Origin: Benincasa hispida
Lineage: Eukaryota; Streptophyta; Magnoliopsida; Cucurbitales; Cucurbitaceae
Reading direction: 5' to 3'
Length of the DNA: 64,000 bases
Assembly: GCF_009727055.1 (NCBI RefSeq)
Contig: NC_052356.1
Coordinates: forward strand, 2,124,780 to 2,188,779
Part shown: one piece after another, positions 1-12,061 of the stretch
How the letters are laid out: each line of letters starts with the position of its first letter
Numbering within the stretch: position 1 is the first letter of the stretch
The notes under the pieces: model-generated
The model's input: only the letters and a program-made list of their open reading frames with translations
Told to the model about the DNA's origin: nothing
Databases searched by the model: none
Position numbers and translations under genes: made by a program

Positions 1-1640
1 TGATTTGAACTTTTGTCTAACTCCTTTGACCCCTTCAAAAAAAAAATACTTTAGCTGTACTAGATAAAGATACTCATACACTAAATATTCATTCAACATA
101 TAGATGACATATTTATGAGTTTGTTTGACTTTTATATTCACTAGACCCCTTGGGTCAAAACATGTAAGTCAAACACGTTTGGACTTTTGCCTTATCCAAT
201 AAGGTTCAATGACTATCTTGCATGAAAGACAAGATTTTTAAACAGGTAAAGTAATTTAATTTTAACTCTTAGGGAATTACCTTTACTAGTCATTGTATTA
301 AAATAGATGATGATCAATTTTAATTGCCAAAGATAAGTATCTTTTAGGAGAAAATAATTTGTCTTTCTATTATGAATTCCATAATCTTGAATTTCCTGGT
401 GAGTTTTATCTGTGTGTTAAATATTTTAACTCATATTAATTGTACTCATTTGAAGACTGAACATATTTTCAAACAACTTTTGAAAAATATATTTTATTAC
501 GTAAAAGTATTGATACTATATGCATTAATTAGTAATAAATACTTGAGAGATCGAATTTCTCTTATGGTGATAAAACTACCATGTTTAGCATAAGTAACAA
601 TTATTACATCTCATGTCTACCACTACACTAACTGAGATGGACTTCCTCGTGCCAACATGTAGAAACTATTATACATCATTAAGTATTCCAAGCTAATTGT
701 AATGAAGAAAAATTTGATAGTGAATTCTCATTCAAGTATGTAGGTGTGAATCTTAATTCTCCACCAAGAATCCAGTAAATCATATTTACTTTTATTCTTA
801 TTTTTCATCCAATTTTGGTATTTCCAAAATTCATCGAAGAGTAACTCCTCAAACTAATTTATAAACAATTTCCTAATATAGATCTAGTCACAGGGTTTAT
901 TTTCTTGGGTTATAATAATTAATCGTGAGATCATTTAGACAATCATCTAAATTAAGCTTATATCGACTTCAACAACCCATATATTGTTGTCTTATCCTTC
1001 ATCTTTCAAGTTAGACATTTAATATGTCAATAAGGAGATAAATATAAACTAGTTCTTCAACTGTGATTTATCGATCACATGGTTGATGAACATTTCATGA
1101 GTCGACAATAGGAATTTGAGAACATTTTTCAATTAAAGACAAATTTAAAAATTACAATGCCATTAAAATAGTGTCGATGGTACTTTTCCATATAATGTTT
1201 TTCTCAAATTTGGACCTATATCGGTAATTCAAAATTAAAATTATGAGAGAAGATGACATAACATTGAAATAGATAAAGTATATTAGTTAACAACATACAA
1301 TGAAACATCCATTCCAATTTAGCATTAAATATCATAAACCCTATAAACCATGTCTAATGGAATGATACTCAAGTGATTTAGAAGAATTGCAGCCATAGGA
1401 TAGGTCAAGTGCTCCTTCACTACATCAAGACATTCTCAACCAAATATTACACCAGAATAACTTTTATTTCTATAACGTTTAGTTACAATTTTTCTATTAG
1501 AACATAATTAACAACTTTAATCTATTCTCGTAAGTGTAACCCATCATTTTGGATTATGTAGTTTTTCCCCAACAAATGCACCATAGAGTAGGTAAAGTAT
1601 AGGAAAAAAAACTACAATCCTATCATTTTCAAGAGTTATC
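1..1640. other. AT-rich stretch, no gene recognised
   Basis: No open frame here resembles a protein family I know, and stops are dense in all frames. The stretch lies on the internal side of the reverse-oriented LTR at 4175-5852 (its primer site is at 4158-4172). It may therefore be decayed internal sequence of that retroelement, but no gag or pol motif supports this. Confidence 0.4.
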
Positions 1641-1652
1641 CAAAATATTGAT

Positions 1653-1920
1653 CCATGCAAACACCTTCCATAGGGGACGTTCCCAGGGCGGCACGAGGTC
1701 GAGCATTAATTTCACATTGTTAACCAATGATGGAGACTATAGGATATGTTGACACATGTCCTTCTCCAACTCACTATAATACTTTATCTAATTCACTTTG
1801 ATGTTGACCCATGAAAATACCTCCCATAGGGGGACGCCCCTCGGGCGCAATGAGGCCAAGCATGAATCTCACAGTGTGTATTTTTTCAGAGAACGTAGGA
1901 GAGGCGACATATCATATACA
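1653..1920. repeat. Imperfect direct duplication
   Basis: Two copies of a roughly 70-base segment start near 1653 and 1808. Both run from a CCATGNAAA start through CCATAGGGG and GGGCG to CACANTGT. The spacing is about 155 bases, and this part is richer in G and C than its surroundings. No coding potential was seen. It could be part of a decayed retroelement. Confidence 0.6.
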
Positions 1921-2284
1921 TCTATTCTCTTATTAAGTATTTTGAAATAGGGGTTTCATTAATTAGATAAACTTAGGCTAAATCATTTATCCAAGTTTTA
2001 ATTCTGTTTGTCCAAACATAACTCTTATGTTTGAATAGTTGACATAATGTGAAAATATCCAAGTTTATCAAACTCTTTAATAAACTAATCGCATTATGTT
2101 ATAATAAAAGTTTGACTAATTCAACTCCCATGTTAGTTCCCAGGTAGGGGTATTCCGTTATTGTCAACATAAATATCCAATCCTAAACAAAACCTTCCTT
2201 AGACAGAGTTCCTTGTAGGCGACCTTTTATTGTTGAAATCTTTTAATTTATCCATGTTAAACCATTTAAAACTAAAATTAAAAG

Positions 2285-2690
2285 ATCTATATTTAATCTA
2301 CTCTCATTAGATAAGCATGCAATTTACTTTTATTTTAATCTCATTAGAATTTTAATAAAGATCAATCAAAATTTTAAACTAAAAAATTTGAATATAATTT
2401 TATCTTTATCCAAGTAAGATCCTAACCTCATTAGGCAAACATGTAGTATTTCTAATGATATAAAGACAAACTAAAATTAATTTTATCTTTCACTAAGCAA
2501 GATCCTAATCCTATTAGGAAAACATGCAATATTTTCTAATTTCATAACAAAACTATAAAGATAAATTAAAATTAATTTTATCTTTATCTAAGAAAGATCC
2601 TAATCATATTAGGAAAGCATATAATCTTTTCTAATCTCATTAGAAAATCATAAAGATAATTTAAAATTTTAAACTATTTAAAATTAAACT
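2285..2690. repeat. AT-rich tandem repeat, about 90 to 110 bp unit
   Basis: At least three units each contain ATTTTATCTTT, then AAGATCCTAA, then ATTAGG and a run ending near ACATG. They occur around 2397, 2480 and 2574, with a weaker flanking unit on each side. The units differ by point changes and small indels. No frame stays open. Confidence 0.7.
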
Positions 2691-3159
2691 AAAACTACCT
2701 TTATTTAGGCACACAATGTTACTTAATTCTTCATTTAATTATCTAATATAACAATTATATTTTAATTAAAGAAGAATCTCTGCATGAATGTTTATAACAA
2801 TTTAAATATAACACTTATGTTTAAAGTTACAAAGAATCTCTACATGCATATAATTAAATATACCACTTATATTTAAATAAAAGAGAATCTCTACTTCTTG
2901 CAATTTCAAATTATAAATTATCCTAATAAATTAAATATATTACAGTTATATATAAACAAAATATATGATATGCTTAACCTATGCTGTTACTTTAAATGAC
3001 ATACTTTATGCAACATTCAAATTTAATTTAAATTATACATATCATGTATAATTAAATTAAAAAAAAGTTGATCGACTTTTGGCATCCCTAGAAAGTAAAA
3101 GAAAATCTAAAACCCTAGATTTTTTTAGAAAACCCAAAATCAATAAGGAAAAAAAAAAC

Positions 3160-3960
3160 TAATGGCTTATGGAATCGCTGGAGCGTCGTGGCACCGCTGG
3201 GCAGCGCCGTGGCGCTATTCTTTGAGTTCTTCTGTTGTTTGTCTGGAATGCCACGATGCTTTAGGAAGCGTCGTAGTGCTGTGTGTCACGTCACGGTCAT
3301 GCTTGTCCAGGGCCTGTTGCCCATGGCCGCATGCCCGATCCAACCCCCTTCTAGCATACTTTCATATCATGTATTGTATTAGCTTAGTTAGCTTGCTTTC
3401 TTTACATTTTCATTGTAAGTGACCACTCGCCCTTTTGCATATGCAAGGGTGCTAGTTGGCTTTTTGTTCAGAATGCACTATATGGGGATAAGACTAATCA
3501 TCACTTCCCCATACCCGGAGTAGTACTCTATAAAGCTGTTGTTGTTGCTTATTGCTTTCTAGCCTACTACAATCTTTCTTTCTTTATTCACACTCACAAA
3601 AACTGCTTACGAAAACCTTTTCTCCAAACCCGTTTTCTAAAACCGTTTTCCCTAAAACGGGGGTGGAGGTTGCGAGAGGCACTCTATGTGCCATCGGCAG
3701 TCCGTATTCGAGTTGACTAACTTGTTCATGAGCGGGAACAAGTGCCGCACAATCGCTAAGAGATGCTTCCAAAAGAGCAATTGTGACACTGTGCAACCTG
3801 TTCGTCTCTGTGTGTAGGGAGTGTAGTGTGTTGTTCATAGAACTTGCATAAAGACCCTCTTCTGATTTTTTATCTTGCCTCTGATTTTGATCTTGCCTTT
3901 GATTTTCTAGGACTTCTTCACACTAACTCTTTGCCATGAACAGCATGGACTTACAGACTC
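3160..3960. other. GC-richer segment of unknown nature
   Basis: The segment has clearly more G and C than the flanks, with GCGCCGTGGCGC-like words near 3208. Short open frames exist on both strands, but none matches a family I recognise. It lies internal to the reverse-oriented LTR at 4175-5852, so a decayed retroelement origin is possible. A host gene fragment is not excluded. Confidence 0.3.
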
Positions 3961-4157
3961 GGTTTACAACCAAAAAAAAAAAAAATTACCTATAAAAGTT
4001 GAGTTTTACATTGATATCATCAATAAAACTGTAAATCTAAATGCCAAAAGCCTAAATGGCCAACCTGAAAGTCGCAATTAAAATTACATACATCTTATGC
4101 ATTAAATTTAAAAGAAACACATCATTCTTAAATTTAATTCAAATCAAGAATCTAAGA

Positions 4158-4172
4158 TTGACTTTGATAACA
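4158..4172 (-). other. Decayed primer binding site (initiator Met tRNA type)
   Basis: Read on the reverse strand this is TGTTATCAAAGTCAA, a degenerate form of the TGGTATCAGAGCC site used by plant copia elements. It sits two bases outside the end of the LTR at 4175-5852, exactly where a 5' LTR in reverse orientation would place it. Confidence 0.6.
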
Positions 4173-4174
4173 AT

Positions 4175-5852
4175 TGAAGGGATTTAAATCTCAGCACAAG
4201 TGTATTATCACATTCTTTCCTTTCTTGAAGGAAATAAAATACGGATAATCAAGAAAAGGTTAAGCAACATACTTTGTCAATTCACAATTGCAACAAAATC
4301 TTCTTCTCGAACCGATAGTCTTCTCCTTGAAGTCTTCATTTTTCATAGATCTTCCATTGTTATTACTCTAGTAAGGATCCAACATATGGAACCGCTTCTG
4401 GGAAGAATAGAGGGAATATGGAAGAAGAATTGTCTTAGATATTTTCTAAGAAAATTAGGAGAACTTTTAGAGGGATAATTTTAGAATAATCATAGAGATT
4501 ATTTCGTAGAGGGTGTATTTCTATGAGGGCTATCAAGGGCCCTATTTATAGAATTCTAAGGGTTACTCTTAATTCTATTGGGATAACCCTTCTACATAAA
4601 TTTTAAATTAAATATTTAATAGTATCCAATATTAATAAATATCTATCCAAATTGTATCTCATATTAAATTATTACAAATATTTAAATCATTTTTAAGTAT
4701 TCATTTTCTGCAGGATCTTTAATTTGAATCTCATCCAAATTAAATCGTTAATTATTTGAATCCATTTCCAATAAATTAATTCTCACATCATCTATTTAAT
4801 TCGAATCCTATTCAAATTGAATAATTTACTTATTTATATGGTTCTCATTAAAATAAATAATCAATTATTTGAATCATATTTAAATAAATTAATTTTCCAT
4901 ATTATATAGTTATAATTTGAACTCATTCAAACAAACATTATAATAAATCATGTAATTAATTGATCCCAATACAATTAATATTTTCCCTCATAAAATCTGA
5001 ACATTTCAAATTTTCAAGGGGCCTTATAGACCTACAGAATATTAGCGAAATTAATCTTCATTCATTAACTATAGGGTAAACCACTATAGACCATAGTTGA
5101 ACAATGCATAGTTGAAATCTTATGTATTGTAGGACAAGTTGTGTCAATGGATATAATCAATATAAGCAAGCCGAGTCTTCACGAGTTATTCATCATTGCA
5201 GTTGGGTCTAATGTCCGTTTACCTCTGTAATTACATCTGTTCCTAGTACTACTGACTTCTCTAATGAACCGTTTGTTTATGGTCCAATCATAAATTAAGT
5301 CTCTCTCGGACCAATGAAAGGAGTGGGGTCCATTGTTCAAAACTCAAAATTAGCACTTGAAAGAACTACTCATCTACTTGCTCAAGTTAAATTCACAACT
5401 CCCCATTTAGTCAAATCCCCCAAGGTTAGGTTTATTGAGTCGGTAACTCGGGGTACTCTTACCCATGCAAATCAAAAGACTAACCTCACAGATAGGAGTT
5501 CATAAATTACTCAGAATTAAGATCGAGTCGCACACGATCATTGTATGAAATATTAATCTCATCTATTAACGGATTTATAAAGAGAGATTAAATATTTCAC
5601 GGTCGGGTCTTAGAAAAACTCTTTGTATAGAATATCCCCACCCACATGTCTCCACGTGAATGGTTAGTGTGTCGTATAGTGTGATAGAACACTTAACCTT
5701 ATCCATATAAATATGATTCACCCGTATATCAACTACATACATGTTCAAGACTTCATGTATTAGATTTTTTCGATTAACGGATAAATGAATATTGCATAAT
5801 TAATAATTAAATTAATCCACCAATAAATTATAAGGATTCAAGGATCCCAACA
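4175..5852 (-). mobile_element. Reverse-oriented copia-type LTR (1678 bp)
   Basis: On the reverse strand the repeat starts TGTTGGGATCC and ends CCCTTCA, the TG...CA form of LTRs. A primer-site remnant follows it at 4158-4172. The interior resembles the copy at 6165-7885. Parts also match the forward-oriented LTRs at 26835-28781 and 42050-43885 in reverse complement, for example the stretch around the word for GTGGGGATATTCTATAC. A TATAAATAG box lies at 4542-4550. No target duplication could be assigned because the other LTR is not in the window. Confidence 0.7.
4542..4550 (-). promoter_or_regulatory. LTR TATA box
   Basis: TATAAATAG on the reverse strand, conserved at the same place in the second LTR copy (6481-6489). 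It is the likely LTR promoter; no expression evidence is available. Confidence 0.5.
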
Positions 5853-6164
5853 AATAGCTGCATAATTCGTTTACCAAATTGAGCAGTCACAATAGATTCA
5901 TACTCCTTGAAAGGTAATATCAGCAGGCTGATCTAGAACATTTCCACAACCCCTAAGATTCATTCTCTCTTTCCCTTCTTCCTAACTTCTTGTCCATTTG
6001 AATTCTCTCACTCCTCCTGATCCTCTTCTTCATCCTACTTTGGAACGGGTGTTTCTCTCTTCATAGCAGACTCTGTATCCTTACAAGATGAATTGGTTTA
6101 ATTTTTTCAAAGACGCATATGAAGGCCCTTCCCGACGGAAGCGTGTGAACGCATTCCTTGATTT
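5853..6164. other. Spacer between two LTR copies, nothing recognised
   Basis: About 310 bases with a C/T-rich strand in the middle (around 5960-6060). No motif or coding frame I can name was found. Confidence 0.4.
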
Positions 6165-7885
6165 CTTTAAACGAATTAAAAATGTAAATAATCAAGAAAA
6201 GGTTAAACAATATACCTTTATCGATCTACAAATACAGCAAAAAAACATTTCCTCAAACCGATAGTCTTCTCTTTATAGTCTTTTTATTCCACAAAATCTT
6301 CCTTACTATGACTCTGGCAAGGATCCGACTTGTGGAAACCGCTTCTTGAAAGAATAGAGAGAATAGAAAAGAAGAATTTTCTTACAACTTTTCTAAGAAA
6401 AATTGGGAAAATTTCTAGAGGGAGAGTTTAAGAGTAGTCATGGAGATTAGAAGTCAATTTCATGAGGGCTTTCAAGGACCCTATTTATAGATCTTTGCAA
6501 GGTTACTCCTAATCCTATTAGCAAAATTCATGTGCAGATATTTTAAATTCATTATTCAATAATATCTAATAAAAAATAACTTTCCATTTAATATCTCATA
6601 TTAAAAGTTTTAAAATATTTAAAATAATATTTAAATATTTATCTTCTAATTATTCTCTTTAATTTAAATCTCATTCAAATTAATTATCCCATTATCCATT
6701 TAATTTTAAATCTTATTCAAATTAATCATCTATTTATTTATATGGATCTCATCCAAATAAATAATTAATTATATGAATTATATTTAAATAAATTAATTCC
6801 CCACATAATAAAGTTATAATTTGAATCTCGTTCAAATAAGCTTTTTAATAAAGCATGTATTAGTTGTATCCAATACAATTAAAAATTTTCCTAAAAAATT
6901 TGAACACTTCATATTCATCTTTTAATCATATTTAATCATTGTTAGTCTGGGGTGAGCTAGTAAGATGACCTTATGAATGTACAAATTATAAGCTCTAATG
7001 ATCCAAAATTAATTAATTAAACTCTTTAATTAAATTAACCTTTATTCATTAACTACAGGGTAAAATACTATACACCCATAATTGAACTCTTATGAACTAT
7101 AAGATAAGTTGTATCCATGGATATAATCAGTATAAGTAAGTAGATCATTTGCGAGTTGTTTATAATTACAATTGGGTCAAAATGTCCACCCCTATAATTA
7201 CATATTTTTCCTTATGTACCACTTATTTCTCTAATGAAGAATTTATTTATGATCAAACCATAAACTAAGTCCCTCTCGAGCCATTGAGATGGTGGGCCCC
7301 TTGTTCAAGACTCGAAATCAGCATTAAGGGAACTACTCATCTACTTACCCCATAAGGAAAAGAGTGAATTCCATCTTATGAAGTTATGTTCCTAGCTCCC
7401 CGTTTAGTCAAATCTGTAAGCTTATTGAGTCGGCGACTAGGGTCATTCTCGCTCGTGCAAATCAAAGGACTGACCTAACATATAGGTGTTTATAACTCAT
7501 TCAAGATTAAGATTGAGTCACATATGATTATCCTATAAAATATTAGTCTCATCAATTAACAGATTTACAAAGAGAGATTAAATATTTCTCGGTTCGGTCT
7601 TATACAAACTCTCTGTATAGGATACATCCACTTACATGTCTCCACAAGAATGGTTTGGATCAAACTATTTGTAACTATTACAAAGTGGGTCGTATCCATA
7701 GTGTCACTAAGATAAAACACCCAACCTTATATATAAACTATAGACTTTTTAGGTTATGTCTTGAACATAATCCACCTTGTATGTGAACTATATATTGTTC
7801 AAGATTACATATAACAACTTTGAATTTTTCTAGTTAATGGATAAATTAATATTGCACAATTAATAATTAAATTAATCTACTAATA
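6165..7885 (-). mobile_element. Second reverse copia-type LTR, ends eroded
   Basis: This aligns end to end with the LTR at 4175-5852. Shared words include AATCAAGAAAAGGTTAA, AACCGATAGTCTTCTC, CCTATTTATAGA and the closing TTAAATTAAT run. It carries a TATA box at 6481-6489 on the reverse strand. The terminal TG/CA bases and any target duplication are not recognisable, so it is a diverged or truncated copy. Confidence 0.65.
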
Positions 7886-7889
7886 AATT

Positions 7890-8760
7890 ACTTGGCATTC
7901 GTTCACCAATCCCGACACTTTTAATTAAAAAAAGACCATTGCCTTTTATCTGACGATTCAAAATATAGGAGCAATGTTTTAGGAAAAATATAATTTGTTC
8001 ATATTCAGGAGATGAAAATATAATATATAGATATTGTTGAGGGCATTTTGGGATTTTCGAAAATCAGGAATGCCCACTTTGCTATAATTCTGAATAAATC
8101 TTGACTTTGCCAATTTTACAAATGGAAACTAAAATGTTGATGTACAGTCAAATTTCCAAAAAAAAGGAGGTCAGCTTTATAAACACACTGCCAGACTCTC
8201 CCTAGCATCACCTTCTTCTTCGTACACAACTAGCCGAAGCTCTCAACTGTTCATCCATTTTCTCTCGTTGTGTCTAGCTAGGCATTGCCACCGATTGTTC
8301 CGACCACCGATACCATTGACCTATATTCGATAAGAGAGTCATCATCACCTTTCTTTTCTTTTTTTTTTTTTGGGTTTTTCTCTCTGTCTGTCTGTCTCTA
8401 CTATCGTTTAACTGTTCATACTTTCGACAACGGTTTAAAGCCACCATCTTATCTAAATTTTAGTGATGTTTAATACCCGACATCGTATGTAAGATTTTCG
8501 TAAAACTATGAAAACTTTCGTCAAACCCAATACAGTTTTTTCAAAATCGTCATTATAAGCCATCCATAGATTATTCACAAATTGCGAATTAACATCTAAA
8601 ACCAAAATTGTTGTAGTACCCTTATCTTCTAGGTTTCTCATTCCTAGGATGGTATTTTAAGATAGACTTTATTAAAGAAGACAGATCAACAAGGCGTCCT
8701 CCTGTGTAGATGGAAAAAGCTATATTGGAAGGCCCCTGATCTTGATCAAATGTTGACACG
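7890..8760. other. Unassigned stretch with a promoter-like patch
   Basis: A TATAAACAC word near 8180 is followed by a C/T-rich leader-like run (8190-8290) and a T-rich tract at 8350-8375. This has the look of a promoter plus 5' leader. The following frames are short and unlike any known protein, so no gene is called. The most one can say is possible promoter remnant. Confidence 0.25.
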
Positions 8761-8764
8761 GTCA

Positions 8765-8895
8765 ATTAATTGATAAAATAATATTTATAATATCAATCAA
8801 TACTTCTCAGTGGCCAGACGGGTTGATCCATGAAAAAGATTAGTTTCATAGAGCCCATGCTTAGTTAAAGTGGTAAAATTGGGGGGGCTATTTTG
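8765..8895. repeat. Dispersed repeat, copy 1 of 2
   Basis: This matches 17325-17470. Shared words are AATAATATTTATAATATC, GATTAGTTTCATA and GGTAAA, in the same order and orientation. The two copies lie on either side of the gypsy remnant that holds the Tork-type element, so they could be parts of its two LTRs. I could not extend the match to prove this. Confidence 0.55.
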
Positions 8896-9300
8896 TTATG
8901 ACCCTCATGGTCTGCGCGATAGCGCTGCGACACTACTTTACTATATCGTGTTGTTGTGCCCTGATTTTAATTTTTTCTTTTTTTAAAAAAATTAACATTG
9001 ACCTAAGTTAATATAAATTAGCCCTAATCTAATCTAATAATAATGAACACTTTTTTCACATGGCTACCTCTAGGAAAGTAGAGGTATTTTGTTATGACCC
9101 TCACATGGTAGACTTGTTGATATAGCAAGTCTGCGCGATAGCGCCGCAACACTACTTTACAATATCGTGTTATTGTGCCCTGATTTTAATTTTTCTTTTT
9201 CTTAAAAATTAACATTGACCTAAGTTAATGTAAATTAGCCCTAATCTAATCTAATAATAATGAACACTTTTTTTCACATGGCTACTTCTAGGAAGGGCGA
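8885..9300. repeat. Tandem duplication of about 200 bp
   Basis: Copy 1 (about 8890-9075) and copy 2 (about 9088-9292) both run TATTTTGTTATGACCCTCA, CTGCGCGATAGCGC, CACTACTTTAC, TGCCCTGATTTTAAT, TTAACATTGACCTAAGTTAA and CACATGGCTAC. Copy 2 carries an extra insert after the first block. Most differences are point changes. No function is evident. Confidence 0.85.
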
Positions 9301-9960
9301 ATTTTTCATATCGATTACTCAACATGATCCATCTAGTCAATGTACAAAGAAATTCTTGAATTTTTTAAGATCATTCTTACTTGAGTTCATAAAGCACTCC
9401 ATGCTCACTAGGAACTCCGTCTTCTCAAGGAAGACAGATAGGTCGAATTTGAGTTTTTTCTTATACCTGAAAAATGGAAAAAAGAAAGAATCAAAAGACT
9501 CAAGGGGTTCAATCGAGTCCAAAAAATAAAAGATACAACAAAGCAGTGAGAATCAAAAGAAGAAAACTCAAAGATATACATAATACTAGAGGGTAAAACA
9601 AAGCGAGATTTTTGAACTTCTAACTCTATCATATGTGAATCGTCGGGTTTCAGCACACGTTCTTCTTTAATCTCAAAACAGATAAGCATGGCACGGGCTC
9701 CTCTTTGTCATCCTTAAAGTCGACATATATTACCTCATGACTTTGAGCCTCGAGCAAGTCTGAATAGTGGTGCGACAACAATGGCTCACCCTGCCTCCCT
9801 ACTGATGCTCCAACCTAAGCAACTAAGTCACTCAAGCTTTAGAAATTAGTTATAGCCACTACTCTAGAACAAAGGCTGTTTTGCTGCAAGTGCAAGAATT
9901 TCCATTGCCTTCAAAGATTTTTATGCTCAAGCTCATATGTTCTGTTAGTAACTCCATAAC
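9300..9960. other. Unassigned stretch
   Basis: Overlapping short frames of 60 to 93 codons occur on both strands. None shows a recognisable domain, and low complexity (K, S and F runs) explains their openness. Nothing else is seen. Confidence 0.35.
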
Positions 9961-9964
9961 AATC

Positions 9965-10190
9965 TCATTCATATAAATAATATTTGAATCTTATTCAAAT
10001 ATTTATCTCTCTCATATAATAAAGTATAATTTTGAATTTGATTCAAAATTCACTTTATACTACAATGTATCTACATACTTTATATTAATTGTATCTTATA
10101 CAATTAATTCTCTTATTTAATTTGAACAATTCAAATTAATCCAAACAAGTTTATTCTTGTTTTACTCTTAGTGAGCTACACGTTTATATT
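9965..10190 (-). mobile_element. Fragment of the copia-type LTR family
   Basis: The AT-rich run with CAATTAAT, TTGAACAATTCAAATT and GTGAGCTA words follows the order seen in the interiors of the LTRs at 4175-5852 and 6165-7885. It is short and diverged, so this is a likely but not certain fragment. Confidence 0.45.
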
Positions 10191-10319
10191 AATTCTATTT
10201 ATTCAATTTTTATTTTTATTTTTGTTTTGTTTGAGTCTTTTCTTGGTTGCTTCATCGTGGTGGTCGCACGATTAATAATGTCCTATTATAATATTGAGAG
10301 GCCTTATGAGTTTTACTAA

Positions 10320-10537
10320 CCTAATTTAGGTGCAATACCACCACCACCATCAATGCTTTTCAATCCATATCCTTTTCCTGTCAGTTATCCTTCCCATGAT
10401 CATAGGAATTTTTATGTTTATCTAACCCCAGTAGAGGAGAAACCTTCTCTAGAGGACCAGTTAAAAGAGTTTATATTAGAGTCCAAGCTTAGGATGTTTT
10501 GTGTGTCTGAGATTGAGAGGTTGGATAGAATAGAAGT
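10320..10537 (+). pseudogene. Gypsy-type gag-like fragment, left part
   Basis: An open frame reads into the left edge of the Tork-type insertion. It starts with a proline-rich stretch and continues as an acidic, helical-looking segment (EDQLKEF, then SEIERLDRIE). The frame resumes in a similar style after the insertion at 15981. With the gypsy-type 3' region at 16440-16791 in the same orientation, it is most simply a remnant of gag from a Tat/Athila-like element. I could not identify a diagnostic gag motif, so an unrelated host exon remains possible. Confidence 0.45.
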
Positions 10538-11176
10538 TGTTGGGTTATTCAATCTTCTTTAGGCCCAATTACTCAAGATCAACAATGAGATGATGATGAA
10601 ATGGTTGAGAAAGGTTCTGTCAAATTCTCGACGCTAGATACTCGATACTCGATAAGTTTCTACTCGATACTCGATGCGAGTCTCCTTCTATCCTTGATAA
10701 GTTTCTGTTTTTTGCTCGATGGAACTCGAGTAGTGCTGATCGATTCTCGACTCTACTCTATGAGTGTTGATCTTTACTCGAAGCAACTCAAAGACGAAAA
10801 TGACTGACTCGATGGAGGAAATCGATGCGCGACCAACTCGATACTCCAAAATCGATACGTTTTGATAAAAAGATTATGTTTATGCGATTTGCAGAATGAT
10901 TGATGTCAATCGAATGAAGAAGATAAAGGGAAGAAGAAGAAACATGCAGGATTATGTGGTTTAGCCAAGATGCCTACGTCCACAGGAAGATTCAAGTTCT
11001 TTTTTACTGGAAGATTGCGTACAACTTTGTTTTGTTTACAGAAAAGTAGAAAATTATGAACTACTCTACTATGTTTTCTGATCAATGATATTTATAACAT
11101 ATACCAACAGACCGTTACAAGATAAAGTTAGTTATAAACTAAACCAGCCGAGGTATTTGAGTCATGATTTCTTCCA
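10538..11176 (-). repeat. 3' LTR of the Tork-type element (639 bp)
   Basis: It is bounded by TGTTGGG and TTCCA on the plus strand. A TATAAATA box on the reverse strand is at 11089-11096. The stretch from about 10620 to 10860 is packed with CTCGAT words. A GTGGTTNNGCCAAGATGCC motif lies near 10960. Confidence 0.85.
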
Positions 11177-11190
11177 ATTCTCCACCTTGA
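11177..11190 (-). other. Polypurine tract of the Tork-type element
   Basis: On the reverse strand the sequence AAGGTGGAGAAT directly precedes the 3' LTR. This is the usual copia plus-strand primer form. Confidence 0.65.
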
Positions 11191-11195
11191 CTCTA

Positions 11196-12000
11196 ATGCC
11201 TTGCAATCTTCTGAGCTTCTTGATTATGATCATTCTATCTACCCTATGTTTGGAAGTTCGAAACCAATCTGTTCTAGACGTTTGACCAATTTAAGCTTTG
11301 CAATTGGTTTTGTCAACATGTCAGCTGCATTCTCTGATGCGTGAACCTTTAAGATTTCTATTTCCCCTATCTCTACTCTTTCTCTGATGAAATGATACTT
11401 TATATCAATGTATTTAGTTCTAGTGTGGTATTGTGGATTTTGGAATAAATGGGTAGCACTTTGGTTGTCACAGTAGAGTTTACCACTATTTGATCTATTC
11501 CAAAGTCTTTCAGTGATCCCTTAAGCCACAATGCCTCTTAATTGCTTCTGTTAAAGCCATATAATCAACTTCTGTTGTAGATAAAGCTACTATAGGTTGT
11601 AGTGTTGCTTTTAAGCTGATAAGATTAGGACCATAAAGCAACAGGTAACCTGTTAGGGACCTCCTTTTGTCCAAATCACTAGCATAGTCAGCATCCACTT
11701 ATCCAGATAGTTCTAAGTTTGGTTAAGGTGATTTTTGGTAGACTAGTCTTGAGTTTTTAGACCAAACTAAGTATCTTAGGATCTATTTAGTAGCTTCCCA
11801 GTGTCTCTTACCTGGGTTAGACATATATCTACTTATAAGGCTAGTTGAATAAGAGAGATCAGGTCTGGTAGAAATCATTAAATACATTAGGCTTCTGACC
11901 GCCTAACTGTAGGGTATGACTGATATCTATTTTGATGTTCTTGGTCAGAATCTTTAGGAGAGTTAGCTGAGGATAGCTTGAAGTGTTGAGCAATAGGTAT
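11196..12000 (-). pseudogene. Tork-type RNase H region, broken
   Basis: The longest open piece (11510-11698) holds the block DADYASDLDKRRSLTGY and the later TTEVDYMAL. These are the RNase H signatures of Tnt1-like copia elements, where TTEAEYMA is usual, so the catalytic-region glutamate is replaced by aspartate. Upstream, out of frame, come RPDLSY and a HWEATK block of the same domain. Several stops and at least two frame changes separate the pieces. Confidence 0.8.
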
Positions 12001-12061
12001 GTTTATAGGTTTAGCATCACTCATATTGAACCTTTTTTAGGTTCTTCTCACAATAGTTAAA

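Noticed and set aside
3162..3422. An 86-codon open frame with many cysteines and tryptophans in a GC-rich patch
   Set aside because: No family resemblance, overlapping open frames on both strands, and it lies in probable retroelement sequence. GC content alone explains the openness.
8285..8473. A short frame after a promoter-like patch, considered as a small gene
   Set aside because: Much of it is phenylalanine and serine from a T-rich tract, and no motif or downstream exon was found.
9260..9689. Overlapping open frames on both strands, considered as a coding gene
   Set aside because: Low-complexity lysine and serine runs, no domain, and the start lies inside a tandem duplication.
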